From Hymenoscyphus infarciens (taxonomy: Eukaryota; Ascomycota; Leotiomycetes; Helotiales; Helotiaceae), in the NCBI GenBank assembly GCA_001414345.1, contig LLCB01000003.1:124001-188000 (forward strand): a stretch of 64,000 bases of DNA, read 5' to 3'. Under the pieces are notes generated by a model. That model worked only from the letters and a program-made list of their open reading frames with translations. It searched no databases and was not told the origin of the DNA. Of this stretch, positions 1 to 11,788 are shown piece after piece; positions within the stretch are counted from its first letter, which is position 1, and each line of letters opens with the position of its first letter. Made by a program: the position numbers and the translations under genes.

Positions 1-371
1 ACTTTTTACTTATATACTTCTTATTCTATCCTATCCTCTCTAGTACCTCTCCTTACCTAGCTCTATCTTTTGGTCTTTCTTACCTCTCCTATCCAAATTT
101 AGTATCTCTCCTACCTAATTCAGCCTAGCCTATAAGTGAAATTAGCCTATCCTCTCCTTTCCTAATAGAGAGGGGTAGCCTATCCTCTCCGGAGTGCTAG
201 GCTGACCAAGGCGGGGAAAGCTAAAACACTGTTGATCTGGCACCCGAGATGACTTATAGCTAGCTTCTAATACTGTACCATTGAGTCGAAGCTAGTAATA
301 CTTGACTGTCGATCGTGTAGCGTAGGAGATACCACGGTTTAAACACACCTTTATATTGTTGATCTGTAATC
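1..371. other. Pyrimidine-rich left edge, no gene seen
   Basis: This stretch is rich in CT and CTATCC words. The 14-mer agcctatcctctcc occurs twice, near 143 and 177, with a partial inverted copy (gagagggg) between them. I see no start codon followed by a convincing reading frame. It could be promoter or degraded sequence; nothing more specific can be supported. Confidence 0.4.
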
Positions 372-1315
372 TGTAATATTACCCTGTAGGTTCTTCACTC
401 CTACCCAACTTTATCCATTCCACTGTCGTACTCACTGGCAAGACCCAGAAGCTCGGAGGGAAATGTGGGCATTGGTTGGCGAAGCCACTGGAACGGTTTG
501 GAAAGTCACCATTGCACAACTGCATACATGGGAGGAGCTTGGAACTGACAGAGTGGAGATGAATTTTTTGGGGAAAGATGCTGATTATCTTGACTTTGTT
601 GTTCGTAGAATCAAGTGACAAATTGTGGTGGAGTGATATCAGAGGTTGCTTATCTTTTTTTTTTTACAATTCGGGTTTCTATCAATTCAGAGCTCTAATA
701 TTTATTCCTCCTTTTCTGAGCTTAGTCGCGTGTTTATTCATAAATTTCAGGTTAGTGAGATTACTAGACTCTTTTAGTGACCTCGATTTGAGTAATTGGA
801 TGCTGAATTACAACCAAGCTGAATTCGAAGATGCTCACCAGAAATGGAAAAGTAGTATGATACTCTGGGGGAGACCTTAGCCAAAGTAGGGTTAGGTCCT
901 AATAGTCTGGCAACTTCGAAGTATCCGAGTTTCCTAGCGGTAGAAAGAAGCTGGAACCAAGGTTGGGCATTGCTGGAGTTCTATCTTCTCTGGAAGGTTT
1001 TCGAAGGGGATCTGGATGAAAATGGAGTTAAAGAGCGTTTGCCTGTAATCTATGAGGGGAAAAGAAATGATGCTGCGACTCGAGCCATAGCTAGCAAAAT
1101 ACGAAAAACGACTAATGGATTGTGTCGTGAAAGAAACATGGACACACTCTTTCCTGTTTGCAGGTTAGTAAATTTGTTTTGCACTCTAAAAAAGAATTCT
1201 CCATTTCAGCCAAAATCACTTCATTTGAGGGCCTATACTCCGAATGCCACGAAACTTGGGCGGAATGCTATGCCGAGACTTTTGCCGCCGAGGCAAGACG
1301 GATCCAATGACGGGC
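372..1315 (+). pseudogene. Decayed protein-coding gene of unknown family
   Basis: I do not recognise the product. A protein-like frame runs from about 372 to 616 (it contains REMWALVGEATGTVWKV and ends VVRRIK). A GT...TTTCAG intron (about 617-750) keeps frame into LVRLLDSFSDLDLSNW and on to a stop at 880. Just before that stop, another frame takes over without an intron signal and reads DTLGETLAKVGLGPNSL, then SWNQGWALLEFYLLWKVFEG, up to about 1166. A further GTTAGT...TTTCAG intron (1167-1209) leads to a third piece (FEGLYSECHETWAECYAE), again out of frame. Acidic and aromatic residue patterns look like real protein rather than chance, but frame must change at least twice. I read it as a gene broken by small indels; a multi-exon gene with splice sites I misjudged is possible. 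The base composition is not RIP-like. Confidence 0.4.
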
Positions 1316-2351
1316 ATCTCGATATTGAATCAGTTGTGGTAGGATATTGCCGTGGGATCTTGCGGGAAACTTCTTTCAGTGTGATCTTGCAGTTAAGAGC
1401 ATACCTACTTTTCCTTGCACGCGCAACCTCCTCATCAGAATGCAAAACAGCCCTCTTCTCAATTTCCAGTCTCAAATCGATAGTACAAGTTTCTTCAACA
1501 GCAAAGACCTAGCTTTCCAAATAGATAACCTCAGTCAGGTATCCCAGAGTAAAGCACAACAGTAATTATGAAATTGCAAGTAAACAGCGTAGTCGCAACG
1601 TTCGCTAGATGACAAAGTACAAAAGTCTAGCACAACAGATATTCTCAAGGATGTTCACAATACTGGTAGCAATTGTCAAGTGAATGCATTACACAATTTT
1701 CAGTTAAAGAAATTCAATTTAGCATCTGCATTGTCCAATCTTCGTTTGCCTACCACTTGTCGTTCCATGAATCCCAAAACCATGTTCTACAAATGGACTT
1801 TTACGATCAAGCATTAGATGTAGAGGAACTGAGAGCAATGACAAGGGCTCTTAGTTTAAGTTATGCTATCTCCCCTGCAATCTCTTTTCCTCCGCCGACC
1901 CTTGCTTTCAAAAAAGAAAAGAAAAGAAATATTGTAAAATTTTTACAAGATTTTTCTGATGGTAGGTAACCTACCAATAGCACTCTAACGTTACACTTTA
2001 CAAGAACACGTGATCACAACCCCAAAGTAAGTAATCAAAACCAACCCGCTTAAAGGCAATACATCAATCAACACACACGCAATCAAACTTTCTTAGGTAT
2101 TCAACAATCATCTCATTATCTAAACACTATATAAATCCTCCTGCCCCTCCCTATGTACCGAGTCCTCCAAGCCCCACCCACCCCTCATCATCCCTCATAA
2201 GCTGAACATTAAGCACTACATATACATGTATATAACGCATCGCATCACATCGCTCTCATCGTTCTCGGGGTATTTCGCAAAGAAAAAAACATCAGACATG
2301 AATGGCCCAACAAAAACCAAACCCAACTCTTCATCCTGCCTTTGCTCTCAA
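1316..2351. other. Intergenic, no gene seen
   Basis: About 1 kb of moderately AT-rich sequence with only short, unconvincing open frames. It probably holds the 3' flank of the IQ-motif gene that ends at 2352 on the minus strand and the tail of the decayed gene to the left. Confidence 0.4.
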
Positions 2352-4540
2352 TCAAGTATCCCTCGTCCCCTCTGGTGCAATAGCGTTCTCGGGTCCTGGT
2401 CCAGGAGCTTGAATATCAGGATCGGGTAGCTTCTCCTTCACTTTCTCTTTCCCCTTCTCAGACTCCTTGTTCCCAGTTCGGAGGCTAGGATGCGAACCCT
2501 GAATAATCGGATGTGGTGATTCCTCTCCAACAACCACCTCAGGTACCCTCTCTTTTTCCTTTCCTTTCACGCTCGCCGCTTCAACCACAGGAACCTGCCC
2601 AACAGCAACCCTCTGTCCCTCTCCAACACCCCTCTTCAAGCTCCCAAACCCAGAGCCCACCCCAGAGCCAACCGGACTCCCAACCCCTCCAGGACTCCCA
2701 GGATGACTGCCCGAACTCCTAGGCCTCACCCCAAGTTTAACAAGCAACCTCCTATCAACCCTCCCCTCCCCACTCGCTTCCTCCTCCATCCTTATCCTTT
2801 CCAAGTACTCCCTTTCTTTAGCAGCGCTCTGACTCTTATCTCTCTCCGACTCTTCTCGCTTAGCCACTTCCTCCGGACTCAACATTTTATCCCTATGATG
2901 CACAATTTTCTGAAGGAGTTTCTTTCCACGTCGACGCGTTTTGACGTAGGCTTCCAGACCGACGAGGACAGCGTAGGAGCGCGAGATGGAGACGTGGGAC
3001 ATATCCACGTTGGCGTCTTTAAGAGAGTGGACGAAAGCTCGGAAGTTGGAGACTACTTAGGTTAGCGAGGTGGAAAAGGGGATAGAGGGTAGGGGGACGA
3101 GCCTGGGGGTCTGTAGTGCCCGGATAGAGGGCTTAGTTTACTTAATCTACCATTCTTGACTTTTATCAAACCTGCTGCTGATATTCGACTCCCGTGCAAG
3201 AAACTGGAATGTTGAAAAGCACCACTTTGTTTAATCCCGACATAAAGTCGAAAACTCGTGTCGGCGACAAAGATCCATGTATTCTTTTTCACGCTCCCTC
3301 GCAATAACTTGTTGAAAATCGTAGCTGCCGAAACATGTTTGATTTTCTTGACACCTTTGGCATTGTCGAGTTCAGGATTGGCGTATTTTGTTGCGCGGGT
3401 AGATGCATTATCAGAAGATTGGGTGGAGCTGGAAGAAGATGTATGATCTATAGAGTGAGAGTGAGAATGTGATGGGTGACGTGCTGCTTCTCCTTCTGGT
3501 GGGGCATACGCCGGAGTATCGTCTGTGTCTGGGACAATTCCATGGATGCTGTCTTTATATTTCTCCGTCGTGTCTATTAGAGCACCATTTTTCGCCCAAC
3601 AGAGTCTCCCATCTTTATTGATTTTGACGAGATAATCCAATCTCTCCTCTTTAGAGAGATATCGGACTTGTTCCTTTTCCAATCTCTCCCTGGGACAAGC
3701 TTGGATATCGATCAATCTCCCCTCCCCGTAGTCGAGCCAGTAGAAGAAATTCTCTTTCGTATCGGATTTTTTCCATTGTTCGTGGTAGGTCCGTAGATTG
3801 CTTCCATATCGATGTTTCAAATCCACCATCTCGAGGAAATACTGCAGATCCATAACCTTCGCAGCCTTCTGCCGTTCCTGTTTCTGTTCAATCCTCCGTT
3901 TTCGCCTTGCCTCTCGTTCATGCTCAGGTGTATCCTCTTCATCAGAACTAACATCTGATCCGGAATCCTCATCACCCCCCGCCCTCCTTGCAATTCTCCC
4001 AATCTTCATCCAATTCTGCCTCGCACTACTCATCCTCCTATGACTTTGCACCGAATTCGAAGTCTCCCCAAGTGCCCCAGGTTCTTCATTCGGCGTGAGC
4101 GAAAGCGTATCCCCCCTCGCCCTGGGCTGCACAAGATTCCTATACTGCGCTTCCTTAACCGCCTCCACCCAGCGACTACTGGGATCCAAACTCATCCCAT
4201 TCAACATCCTCCGTTCGCGATGTCCCCTATAATTCCTCTGTATAAGTCCCGCAGCCCTCGTCCTCTCATCCTCACTGAGATCCGGTTGTTCAACCTTCAA
4301 ATTCTTCTTAAGAACCTCCTCCTCCTTGTGTTCCTGGACCTTACTAATCTTTTCCACCATCTCACTAGAAGGCCGTTCCAGACTATCGAGGTACTCCTGA
4401 TGCGAGGATTTCGTAGAGATATTTGTTGAAATGGAAAGTGTCTTGGGCGTGTGCGATTCGGGGTAGATAGTGGGAGGAGAGGAGGGAGGAGTGCTGTGGT
4501 TGGTGATGGATGGGGAGTTGGTAGATAGAGGGGCTGCCAT
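2352..4540 (-). CDS. IQ calmodulin-binding motif protein
   Basis: Predicted 712-residue fungal protein with one clear IQ motif (AAGLIQRNYRGHRERR, around residue 95-115), so it probably binds calmodulin or a related light chain. Function is otherwise unknown. The conserved core follows: an acidic/basic charged stretch, then YFLEMVDLKHRYGSNLRTYH, FFYWLDYGEGR, and later FVADTSFRLYVGIKQSGAFQ and SGHYRPP. The C-terminus (SHVSISRSYAVLVGLEAYV, then a Gly/Pro/charged low-complexity tail) lies on a second exon. The two frames join only through a 50-bp intron at 3053-3102 that has a GC donor (cag|gctcgt) and a CTAAC branch site with a tag acceptor; this gives RPP-VSNFRAFVHSL, as expected for the family. 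I chose the ATG at 4540 (MAAPLS); an upstream in-frame ATG at 4624 would add 28 residues. The signals are weak at the donor, so the splice is inferred from frame and family fit. Confidence 0.8.
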
Positions 4541-5748
4541 CTTCCGACCGTGCCAAGGTGAGATTGTAGGATACAAGTCCGTAATCTTGGCAGAGTACGA
4601 GTAGTTCCGGAGAAAGAGCCCCAAAAAGCTGGTCGTTGCAATTATATCCGTTCAGGATGTACAAAGTCGTGATATCACGTTGTCTGTAATATATTTACTT
4701 TCGCCGCCTAGGTTATGATTCAGAATTGCCCAGAGCTTATAGGTACCCTTTTACGAGATCAATTGCCCTGGTGAATAAGTTTGTCAACTTGCGTTGGGGA
4801 TCCCGAACCCCACGTTTTTCGTCTCGTCGCTGCTATCCTTGTTTTCCGCTTGCTTGCGTTGGTCCCTGTGGCTTTTTTTGGACTGTAATTCACACCAGTA
4901 ATTCAATAACCGACCAAAGGCAACCTTTCTTATATAATAAAACCCAACCAACACAAATTACCCGCGCGGAAAGAATCCTTTCGTTTTCTCTTAGCAACCA
5001 GTGAACGTTGTCAACCTATGACGTGGGTTTTTCCAAGCATCGCATCCTAGGTACAGCCTTGTGGAGTGTCAAAAGCTTGGGGGCTGGCCGATTAACCGGA
5101 GCCTCGAAGAGGCACCTGCTGCCACCTACTGAATAGAGTTTTCTATGATATAGGATGGGGTTTCATATATAGATGAAAATGGCGGATCGAGAGATGCGGA
5201 TTCGGATCTTGAGACGAGACCCGAGAGATCGGGATTTGAGCGTTATGTGGCTCGTGAGTTATGTTGAGAGTGAGAGTTCGTCTCTCACAATGATATTAGA
5301 GAAAAAGCACTTTGCAAATCTCGAGGGGAACAACAAAAATTTCAGCAAAAATCAAGACCCATCAGCAAGTTTTCCAATTCTATTCCTAAACCATTTCTTT
5401 TTACTATCATGCAATAGAACAATATACAAAAACAATTATCAATTATCCATCCATCAAGAACAATGAAGGCATATTCATCTTCTTCAAAGTCTCTGTTGTT
5501 GAAACTTGAAACGCCCTTTCCAAATGCAATGCTTTTTATGTGTGTAAGAATCCTTTCTCGCTCTCAAATCAAAGTAATCCAAAAAACTAACAACAAGAAC
5601 AACAAATAATAATAATTACGGATTCTTCTTTCTATTATTAATGCCACCCAATGGTTCATGACTGTCGTAATTCCTCGCAAATGAAAAGAAGGGATGGCAT
5701 CGGTGCGAGGATGTGGGGAATGCTCTTTCCAGAATCTTGTCTATGCTT
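4541..5748. other. Intergenic, no gene seen
   Basis: Holds the 5' flank of the IQ-motif gene and the 3' flank of the phosphotransferase gene, both on the minus strand. A 12-bp palindrome cgtgatatcacg lies near 4669. The positive-strand open frames here begin at non-ATG codons or lack protein character; I would not annotate them. Confidence 0.45.
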
Positions 5749-7197
5749 CTAGTCTGCCCTTTTCCCCGTGCTTTGTCCGTTGGCGTTTGCCGATGCTTTC
5801 TGTGCTTCCTGGTTGGCGACGAGTTTGTTGTGAGGAATGGTAAGGCAGTTGATGCCTAGGTAGGAACAAATGCTGTTGATAACGAGGAATGCCCATCGGA
5901 AATAGACGATAACTGCGAAGACAAAGTAGGCTCTAAGATACCATAATTCGATAATGGCGCTGACTGCTGGAAGACCGAATCGCGGGAGATTGCCCAGAAG
6001 TGCTCCTCCAACAAGAGGCCAGAGCATGACGGTCCAGTATGGGAATGGTTGACGGGTTAAGTGGGCCAAGATGATTTTTGTGGTCATACGTCCGAACACA
6101 AAAGACATGGTGAGGCAGAAAAGGACAAGTCGGTTTTCATCCATGAGGGTTGAGTATGGGGAGTATAACCAAGTCCCGATGGAAATGGTATACACAGCCA
6201 TGGGGGTCCATTCCAGGAAAACCGGCATGACTGGAAGTTTTTGAGCTCTTCGTGCTTTGACGACATTGGCGATACAAAATGGAAGATGAGCTCCGAAGAG
6301 TGATACCAAGAGGATGGGTACCCAAAGATCACGAACAGAGTATGTTCCAAACCATTCATGATATCCAAAAAAGTAATGGTGCCCCACCAAATCCGTAATT
6401 CGTTGAGTCCAGATTTCCGGTCCATAATATCCAGAAAGTATCATCAATGTACAGGCGAGGATGAGACCTTCGGTAGGTCCATTGAAAACTCCGAGATATA
6501 ATGTGTGGGTGTGGTATGTTTCCCAGGTCGAGAAGAACATAGGAAGACAAGGAATCAAAGCGGTGAAAACTCCGGCTTTCGAGGTCCCCAATCCCATTGC
6601 CGCTGTTTCGCACAAACTCGCAAGTGTACAGTTCAAAGAATCGATTCCGTGGTCGAATAGTTCACCCAGGCCACTGGAAGTTCCAGTTCGCCGTGCTTGC
6701 TTTCCATCCACATTGTCCATGGTCGAGTACATCCAAAGTCCGAATGCAAAACTGTAATATAACCACGATGGCCCCTATATTCGAATCAGCATTTCCGATA
6801 TGCATCTGCCATAGGAGTCTTATTTCTTACCGGCCCAACCAAATCCGGCATCCAAATTTCTAGACATATGACGTTCGAGAGGATGAAGAAGAATCCCAAC
6901 AGAGTGACCATGTTCGGCGCAAGCCATAACGGCAGCAAGTGAACAAATCCATTCCACTATAATATTTTCAGCTTATCCCCCTCAGACTTCAGCGCTCGAG
7001 AGAACATACGTAATGTTTGAGGATATAATTCGAGATCAGGGATTTATCGACGCTCGAGTATTTGTAGGATTTGAGATGCACCAAAGCCTCCTCGGAAACG
7101 CATTCATGCGCAGCTTCACCTTGAACCCCACACTGTCAGCAGAAGCTCCATATAAAAAGAGTAGGATTGTACGGCACATACTCTTACTAGGCGCCAT
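5749..7197 (-). CDS. CDP-alcohol phosphotransferase (choline/ethanolamine type)
   Basis: Integral membrane enzyme of the Kennedy pathway that moves phosphocholine or phosphoethanolamine from its CDP form to diacylglycerol in the ER/Golgi. Which substrate it prefers cannot be told from sequence. The last exon carries the full signature of the CDP-OH-P family: DGKQAR, then G eight residues on, then GELFDHGID, with all three catalytic aspartates present. Several hydrophobic segments follow (for example LVLFCLTMSFVFG and AYFVFAVIVYFRWAFLVI). Four exons are inferred: 7188-7197, 7010-7119, 6831-6956 and 5749-6774, joined by introns with GTAAGA, GTATGT and GTAAGA donors, giving about 423 residues. 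Exons 2 and 3 read EEALVHLKSYKYSSVDKSL, then WNGFVHLLPLWLAPN, which matches the family N-terminus. The 10-nt first exon (MAPS) is the least certain part. It resembles yeast CPT1/EPT1. Confidence 0.88.
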
Positions 7198-8700
7198 TGG
7201 AGAGGTCGGTGTGGTAACAGGAGATGGGAGAAGAGGGTGCCCTTCTGTGTTGACCGAGAGCAGGTTATTGAGTGAAGACCGAATTTTGAATGGTTTCTAG
7301 CCGGATTGCGCTCCGAGCTTGGCGACCTGGTCTATTTACTTTGAAAGGGAGTTGACTTGACGAGAAGATGCAGATGGGAGAGACATGATTCTGTCCAGAG
7401 GTTCCAGAAGCGTCAAGTTAGAAGAAGAGCGGGTACCTAGGAACCAGGGTTTTCTTTATCGCTTCCAGGTTCCGTAGCAGCGGTAATTTTAGTACTCCAG
7501 TTATGCAGCCATGTGATTGATATCAGTGTACCGATTCGACGGCTAAATTCAGACCGTAAATCTTGTTTATATTCTTAATTTTTCCGTTCTGTTCAGGTAC
7601 CTAGGTACTTGGAACTTCTGAAATCGGTACAAAAATACAAACACCTATTTGTTTCTCTCCCTCAACACAATTCCCTATAAATCCCACCCAATCATGCCAC
7701 TCGAAGTGAACTAACTCTCAGAATTGTTGAAATAGCCATAGAGCCAATTACCCGCCATTCGCCATTTCGTCTCCTTATTTGAACCCCTGTCAAATAAAAG
7801 CAGCCGCATCATCCCGTCGTTTATCACTCACTCCCAAGACCTGTCAGAAGCATGTGAAAGGTCTTGTCTACGAGTAGTAGAAAATTTGCAAGAAAGTCCA
7901 GGCAGAACTTGCTCTTTAGAATATCTACCTCGATGCAGTTTCGAAACTGCATAGCTTCCAGCTTGTTCTACAAAAACCGGGCGCCTGACCTCTCCATATG
8001 CAAGCCAATTGATGATTGTGTGTGTTGCTGGAAGCATCTACAAGGATCACAGCCTCGGCGAGCCCCTAAATTCCAAGGATTTGATAGACGAGATTGTACG
8101 GTCATTTTGTGGACACAAAAATTTAATAACTGTTTGTACCAATAATGTGGGATAAACCAGACACTAAGAGGCAGAAGAATGAGGAACCAAGTTTCTAGAT
8201 TCGGAGATAGTAATCAAGCAGGGGCGGAGCGAATGGCGGGACCTTTTACGAGAAGTACCTTTGTACAATCTAGACACAATATTATAATTACCTCTTCATG
8301 TAACTCATCATACCACACTCCATTAATTCCAACCCTACACGAAAGCAATTTCCCAGATAAGCTTGTTTGTATTTTTTATAAGCTACCCAGATATTGTCCC
8401 CTAACTTTCCATAGCGACAATAGACTCTCTCCAAGTTGACTGGCATCTGTTATCTCCACAGAATCCCAATCACTCACCTCATTACCAGTATTAAGTGGGC
8501 GTTTTGGACGGCACCCCAATGTTCAAATATTAAGTGCCCAATGATTCCTCAACCCGAGGAAAGTGCCGAAAAACGCTAAAATGCTCAAAAGACCTAACAT
8601 ATGCAAAGCCAAACACACGCAAAACCAAAGACTCCTTCATGTAGAAAATGCAACCCAGGCATTCATCATCATGTATCAAGTCATCCTCGCAGGACCTGAT
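7198..8700. other. Intergenic, no gene seen
   Basis: 1.5 kb without a convincing gene. It holds the promoter of the phosphotransferase gene on the left. The palindrome ggtacctaggtac (about 7596-7608) and a related gggtacctag (7431) belong to a short dispersed motif seen several times in this window. The open frames at 7864-8145 and 8179-8439 lack protein character or splice signals. Confidence 0.4.
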
Positions 8701-9372
8701 TTACATGATCAGAGTAAATCCAGCAAAGACACCTGCAAACACAACAGCAAGACCGTATGCTCGACCCATATCTAGAGCAGACTGTGCGCCACTCTTTCCA
8801 GCGGCCGCGGCGGTGGTTGCTGCTGTTCCTCCCAAACCAGTGAAGGCTCCGGCACCGTTTGTGGCTTGTCCTGCAGCTCCTGTTGTTGTCGATGCCATTG
8901 TGGTGATTGTGGAAGTGTTGACTTTGATGGGGTTCTGGGCTCCGCATGGATTGTTGGCTCGGCAGTTGAACTGGCAGGTCGAGTCACCGTTGCAGTTATT
9001 GACGCAGTTGGAACCGTATTCGGTGCAGATGAAGTATGGGATGGTTTGGGAGAATTCGGAAGCGTTTGGTGCTAATCCGTTGCCGCAGATGCAGTTGTAG
9101 ACGAGAGTTGGCTGTTTTGGATGTTAGATAGAGGATGGTATGATTAGTGCAAGAGTACTTACAGCATCACAGTCATTTCTCTTGGTGGTCGAGGAAGTAC
9201 CTGTTAACTGCAAACAGAGCAGAGGACAAGCACTTTTCTGGGATGTGCACCAAGATTGACGAGTGGGGAGAGGGACGGTTGATGGATCGATGGTATATTG
9301 TTGTTGGGCCTCTGCACTGAGGTAGAAGAGTGCAGTAGCTATAACAGCAACGTTGGTCTTGAATGAAGGCAT
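8701..9372 (-). CDS. Small secreted, probably GPI-anchored cysteine-rich protein
   Basis: Predicted 206 residues from two exons (9163-9372 and 8701-9111; 51-bp intron with GTAAGT donor, CTAAC branch, ACAG acceptor, phase 0). The N-terminus MPSFKTNVAVIATALFYLSA is a signal peptide ending before QQQY. The mature part has about ten cysteines in paired spacing (SWCTSQKSACPLLCLQLTG; CICGNG; CTEYGSNCVNNCNGDSTC). A Ser/Thr/Ala/Gly-rich stretch follows, then a hydrophobic C-terminal tail (YGLAVVFAGVFAGFTLIM), the usual layout of a GPI-anchored wall or plasma membrane protein. It resembles the fungal DUF7707 family; no activity is known for that family. The ATG at 9372 was chosen because it opens the signal peptide; an upstream in-frame ATG at 9510 would bury it. 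Confidence 0.85.
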
Positions 9373-11046
9373 CTTGGCGGAATGGTATGGTATCGTATCA
9401 GTGCCGACTCGAAGGGTGGGGAGATCGAAGAATGGTTGGGAAAGAATTATATTCTGGAGTTTTGTCAGTTGAGATCGAAGAATACATTGTTTACTTGCAA
9501 CGAATTGCAAATAACATGTCGTCGGGGAAATGAATCGGAATGTCCTACCTTTCTCCGATTAACTGATATGGGAAGCGAGGCGAGGAATGAATTGATGTAC
9601 TAGTATGATGGAACTTTTCCCTTCCTTCTTTTCAATGATTATAAAATTCCGAGGTACAAAGCGAGTGTACGGAAGGTCAACGACAGAATGGGTGAATGGG
9701 AAGAAAGCACGAGGGAGGACGAGGACGAGGACGAGGACGAGGAGGACGAAGAGGAAAGAAGGAGGAAGGAGGACCTGGATGCCCTTAAGTCGGGAGCAAA
9801 GTCAACAACCCTTGCACAGAGCCAAAAAAGCCGAGACCCGCGAGCCAATCAGGCGCACGATATCTCTCGGACCCCCAAAGACCCCCCCCCCTGTCTCCTC
9901 TTTTTCTGCACCACCTCACTTGAAAGCATCCAATCCATTCAATCCAACCTCTTGGATCCACCCACCAACCTCCACTCCTCCAACTACCCGACCTACCTAC
10001 ACCATCTTTCAACCTTCTCGCCCACCAGTGCACCACCCCGCTTCGTATTGAGCCTTTAGTCTGCATGTCTACGTACTCGGCATATAGACTGCTGCAAGTA
10101 TTTTCTTCTTATCCGCCACTGTTGGCTCACGATGCAAAGAGAGAAAGTCAGAAAGTTGACCGGGTAGGGATCCCGATGCTGGCGGAGAAACCTGATATTC
10201 AAGCTACGCTACCTGGGCTGGCCATAGTGTTTTATGGACCTGGAATGAGCTTCCAGATAAGGAGAGTGAGTGGATTTACATTGCTTCTGTCTATTCATCT
10301 CTACCAGCACAATTAATTGGATTCTGAGAAGTCACAAAAAATCAGGTCGATTCTCTTGCCGAACATTCTGGATGCTAGATACTTTTGTACTTACCACTCG
10401 TATCCATTGCCACCTCTGAGTGGATGGAGTGCCGCTTCTGACCAAGGGAAATACGGGGGTTCTTTGCTTCTCCGCATTCTCACTCACTCGATGGCAAGCG
10501 ATTATTTGCAGGGCATCCCTGGTGCATCCCTGCTTGCACTACTAAGTACTAAGTACCTAGTAAAACGTTGATAAACTTGTGCCACCAGCCATCATCTATT
10601 TCGATCTGCAACTACCTAGGTAGGTTTCGCAGGTAAGCCTCAAATGTAGATATTGTTTCACTAACGAATAACTGCATTACAGTAGACTGATGGCTCACTT
10701 GCATTTGGACAGATAGAGAGCCAATTGATTGTATTCTTCATATCTCACCGATTTCACTAGTGATACCGAACACGGCTTCCGTGTACACCAGAAGGTTGGG
10801 CTAGAGGTGACATTCCCGGAGCTTTTTCCTATTTTTGGAGCCCCTCACCACTTTAGCCGATTTCTCAAGCGGCGACAAAGCTGCCCTTCCCAACTACCTA
10901 CGCCCGCCGGTGCACCTCAAAGGCAAAAAGCCTCAACCACATCAATATCAAACCCGCCCGAGCTCTAGACCCTGCAATTACTGTACTGCAACCAGATACT
11001 CGTACATCACCACTGATCCTGTGTTGCCCAGCCATCCAACAAATGG
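9373..11046. other. Intergenic, low-complexity DNA, no gene seen
   Basis: Holds the promoter of the GPI-anchored protein gene (left) and of the PX gene (right). It includes a (GAGGAC)n-like purine tract at about 9715-9756, a run of C near 9883 and the palindrome ctacctaggtagg near 10612. Open frames over the purine tract give poly-acid or poly-Ser products only and are best read as chance. Confidence 0.45.
9715..9756. repeat. (GAGGAC)n-like simple repeat
   Basis: An imperfect hexamer/trinucleotide purine repeat of about 42 bp made of gag and gac triplets. It lies upstream of the GPI-anchored protein gene. No open frame around it shows protein character. Confidence 0.8.
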
Positions 11047-11788
11047 ATGGAGGCCGCAATTCTGAGTCCTCCTAGTGCCGCCAGCCCGCGTGCTACCAAA
11101 GCCGGTGCACAAAATGGTTCGACCATCGAAACACGATCGACCTCGAAGAATGATGAACATGCCGCTACCAGCGACGGAAACACGGACGATTCTTGCATAA
11201 ACTCCCCCTCCACGACGTCCCCACCTTACTGGGTTCAGTCCCATCAGCGGTCCTTTTCCAACGTCTCGGTCGATTCCATTGTGAAGGGCGGTATCACTCT
11301 ACAGGACAACACAGATGGTGATGACTCGAGGAACAGAGCATGCTGGGCAAAGAGCGTTCACATTGAGAATCATGTCGTCGTTGGCAGTGGCATTGGTGCT
11401 TTCGTAACATGGAACATCAATGTGGAAACTCTGCAGGTATGCTGCCATTCCTTCTTCATCGAGCAGCACAATGCTAATTTACGGTCAACAGGGCGGCAGC
11501 ATGCAGATTCGAAAGCGATATTCGGAATTCGATGACCTTCGACACAAACTTATCCAAACATTCCCATACTCCGAGGCTGCTATGCCACCCATACCCCCCA
11601 AGAGCGTGATATCGAAGTTTAGACCCAAGTTCCTGGAGAATAGGAGGATTGGATTACAATACTTTCTAAAGTCAGTTGCTCCGAGACTCTGCCATTGGAA
11701 ATATGCTGACGATTGCTACTGTAGTTGTATTTTATTGAATCCTGAATTCTCTAGCTCTCCGGTGCTGAAAGAGTTTTTGTTTGAATGA
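11047..11788 (+). CDS. PX-domain protein, Ypt35-like
   Basis: Phosphoinositide-binding PX protein of about 210 residues, likely on endosomes; yeast Ypt35 recruits Vps13 to endosomal/vacuolar membranes and this looks like its filamentous-fungal counterpart. Three exons: 11047-11436, 11492-11670 and 11725-11788 (introns 55 and 54 bp; GTATGC and GTCAGT donors, CAG/TAG acceptors). The first ~85 residues are Ser/Thr/Asp-rich and probably disordered. The PX domain then runs to the end: VHIENHVVVGSGIGAFVTW, the phosphoinositide signature RKRYSEFDDL (key Arg and Tyr present), the PPIPPKS loop, FLENRRIGLQYFL and finally NCILLNPEF...VLKEFLF. The protein ends with the PX domain, as Ypt35 does. The start ATG at 11047 is the first in frame; the identity is firm for the domain and moderate for orthology. 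Confidence 0.88.

Noticed and set aside
1..200. Possible subtelomeric repeat at the window edge
   Set aside because: The CTATCC-like words are irregular and unlike TTAGGG arrays; the window continues into ordinary genes, so no telomere call is made.
9639..10066. Acidic and poly-Ser open frames around the GAG/GAC repeat
   Set aside because: The frames exist only because a triplet repeat is open on both strands; no splice sites, start context or conserved sequence.
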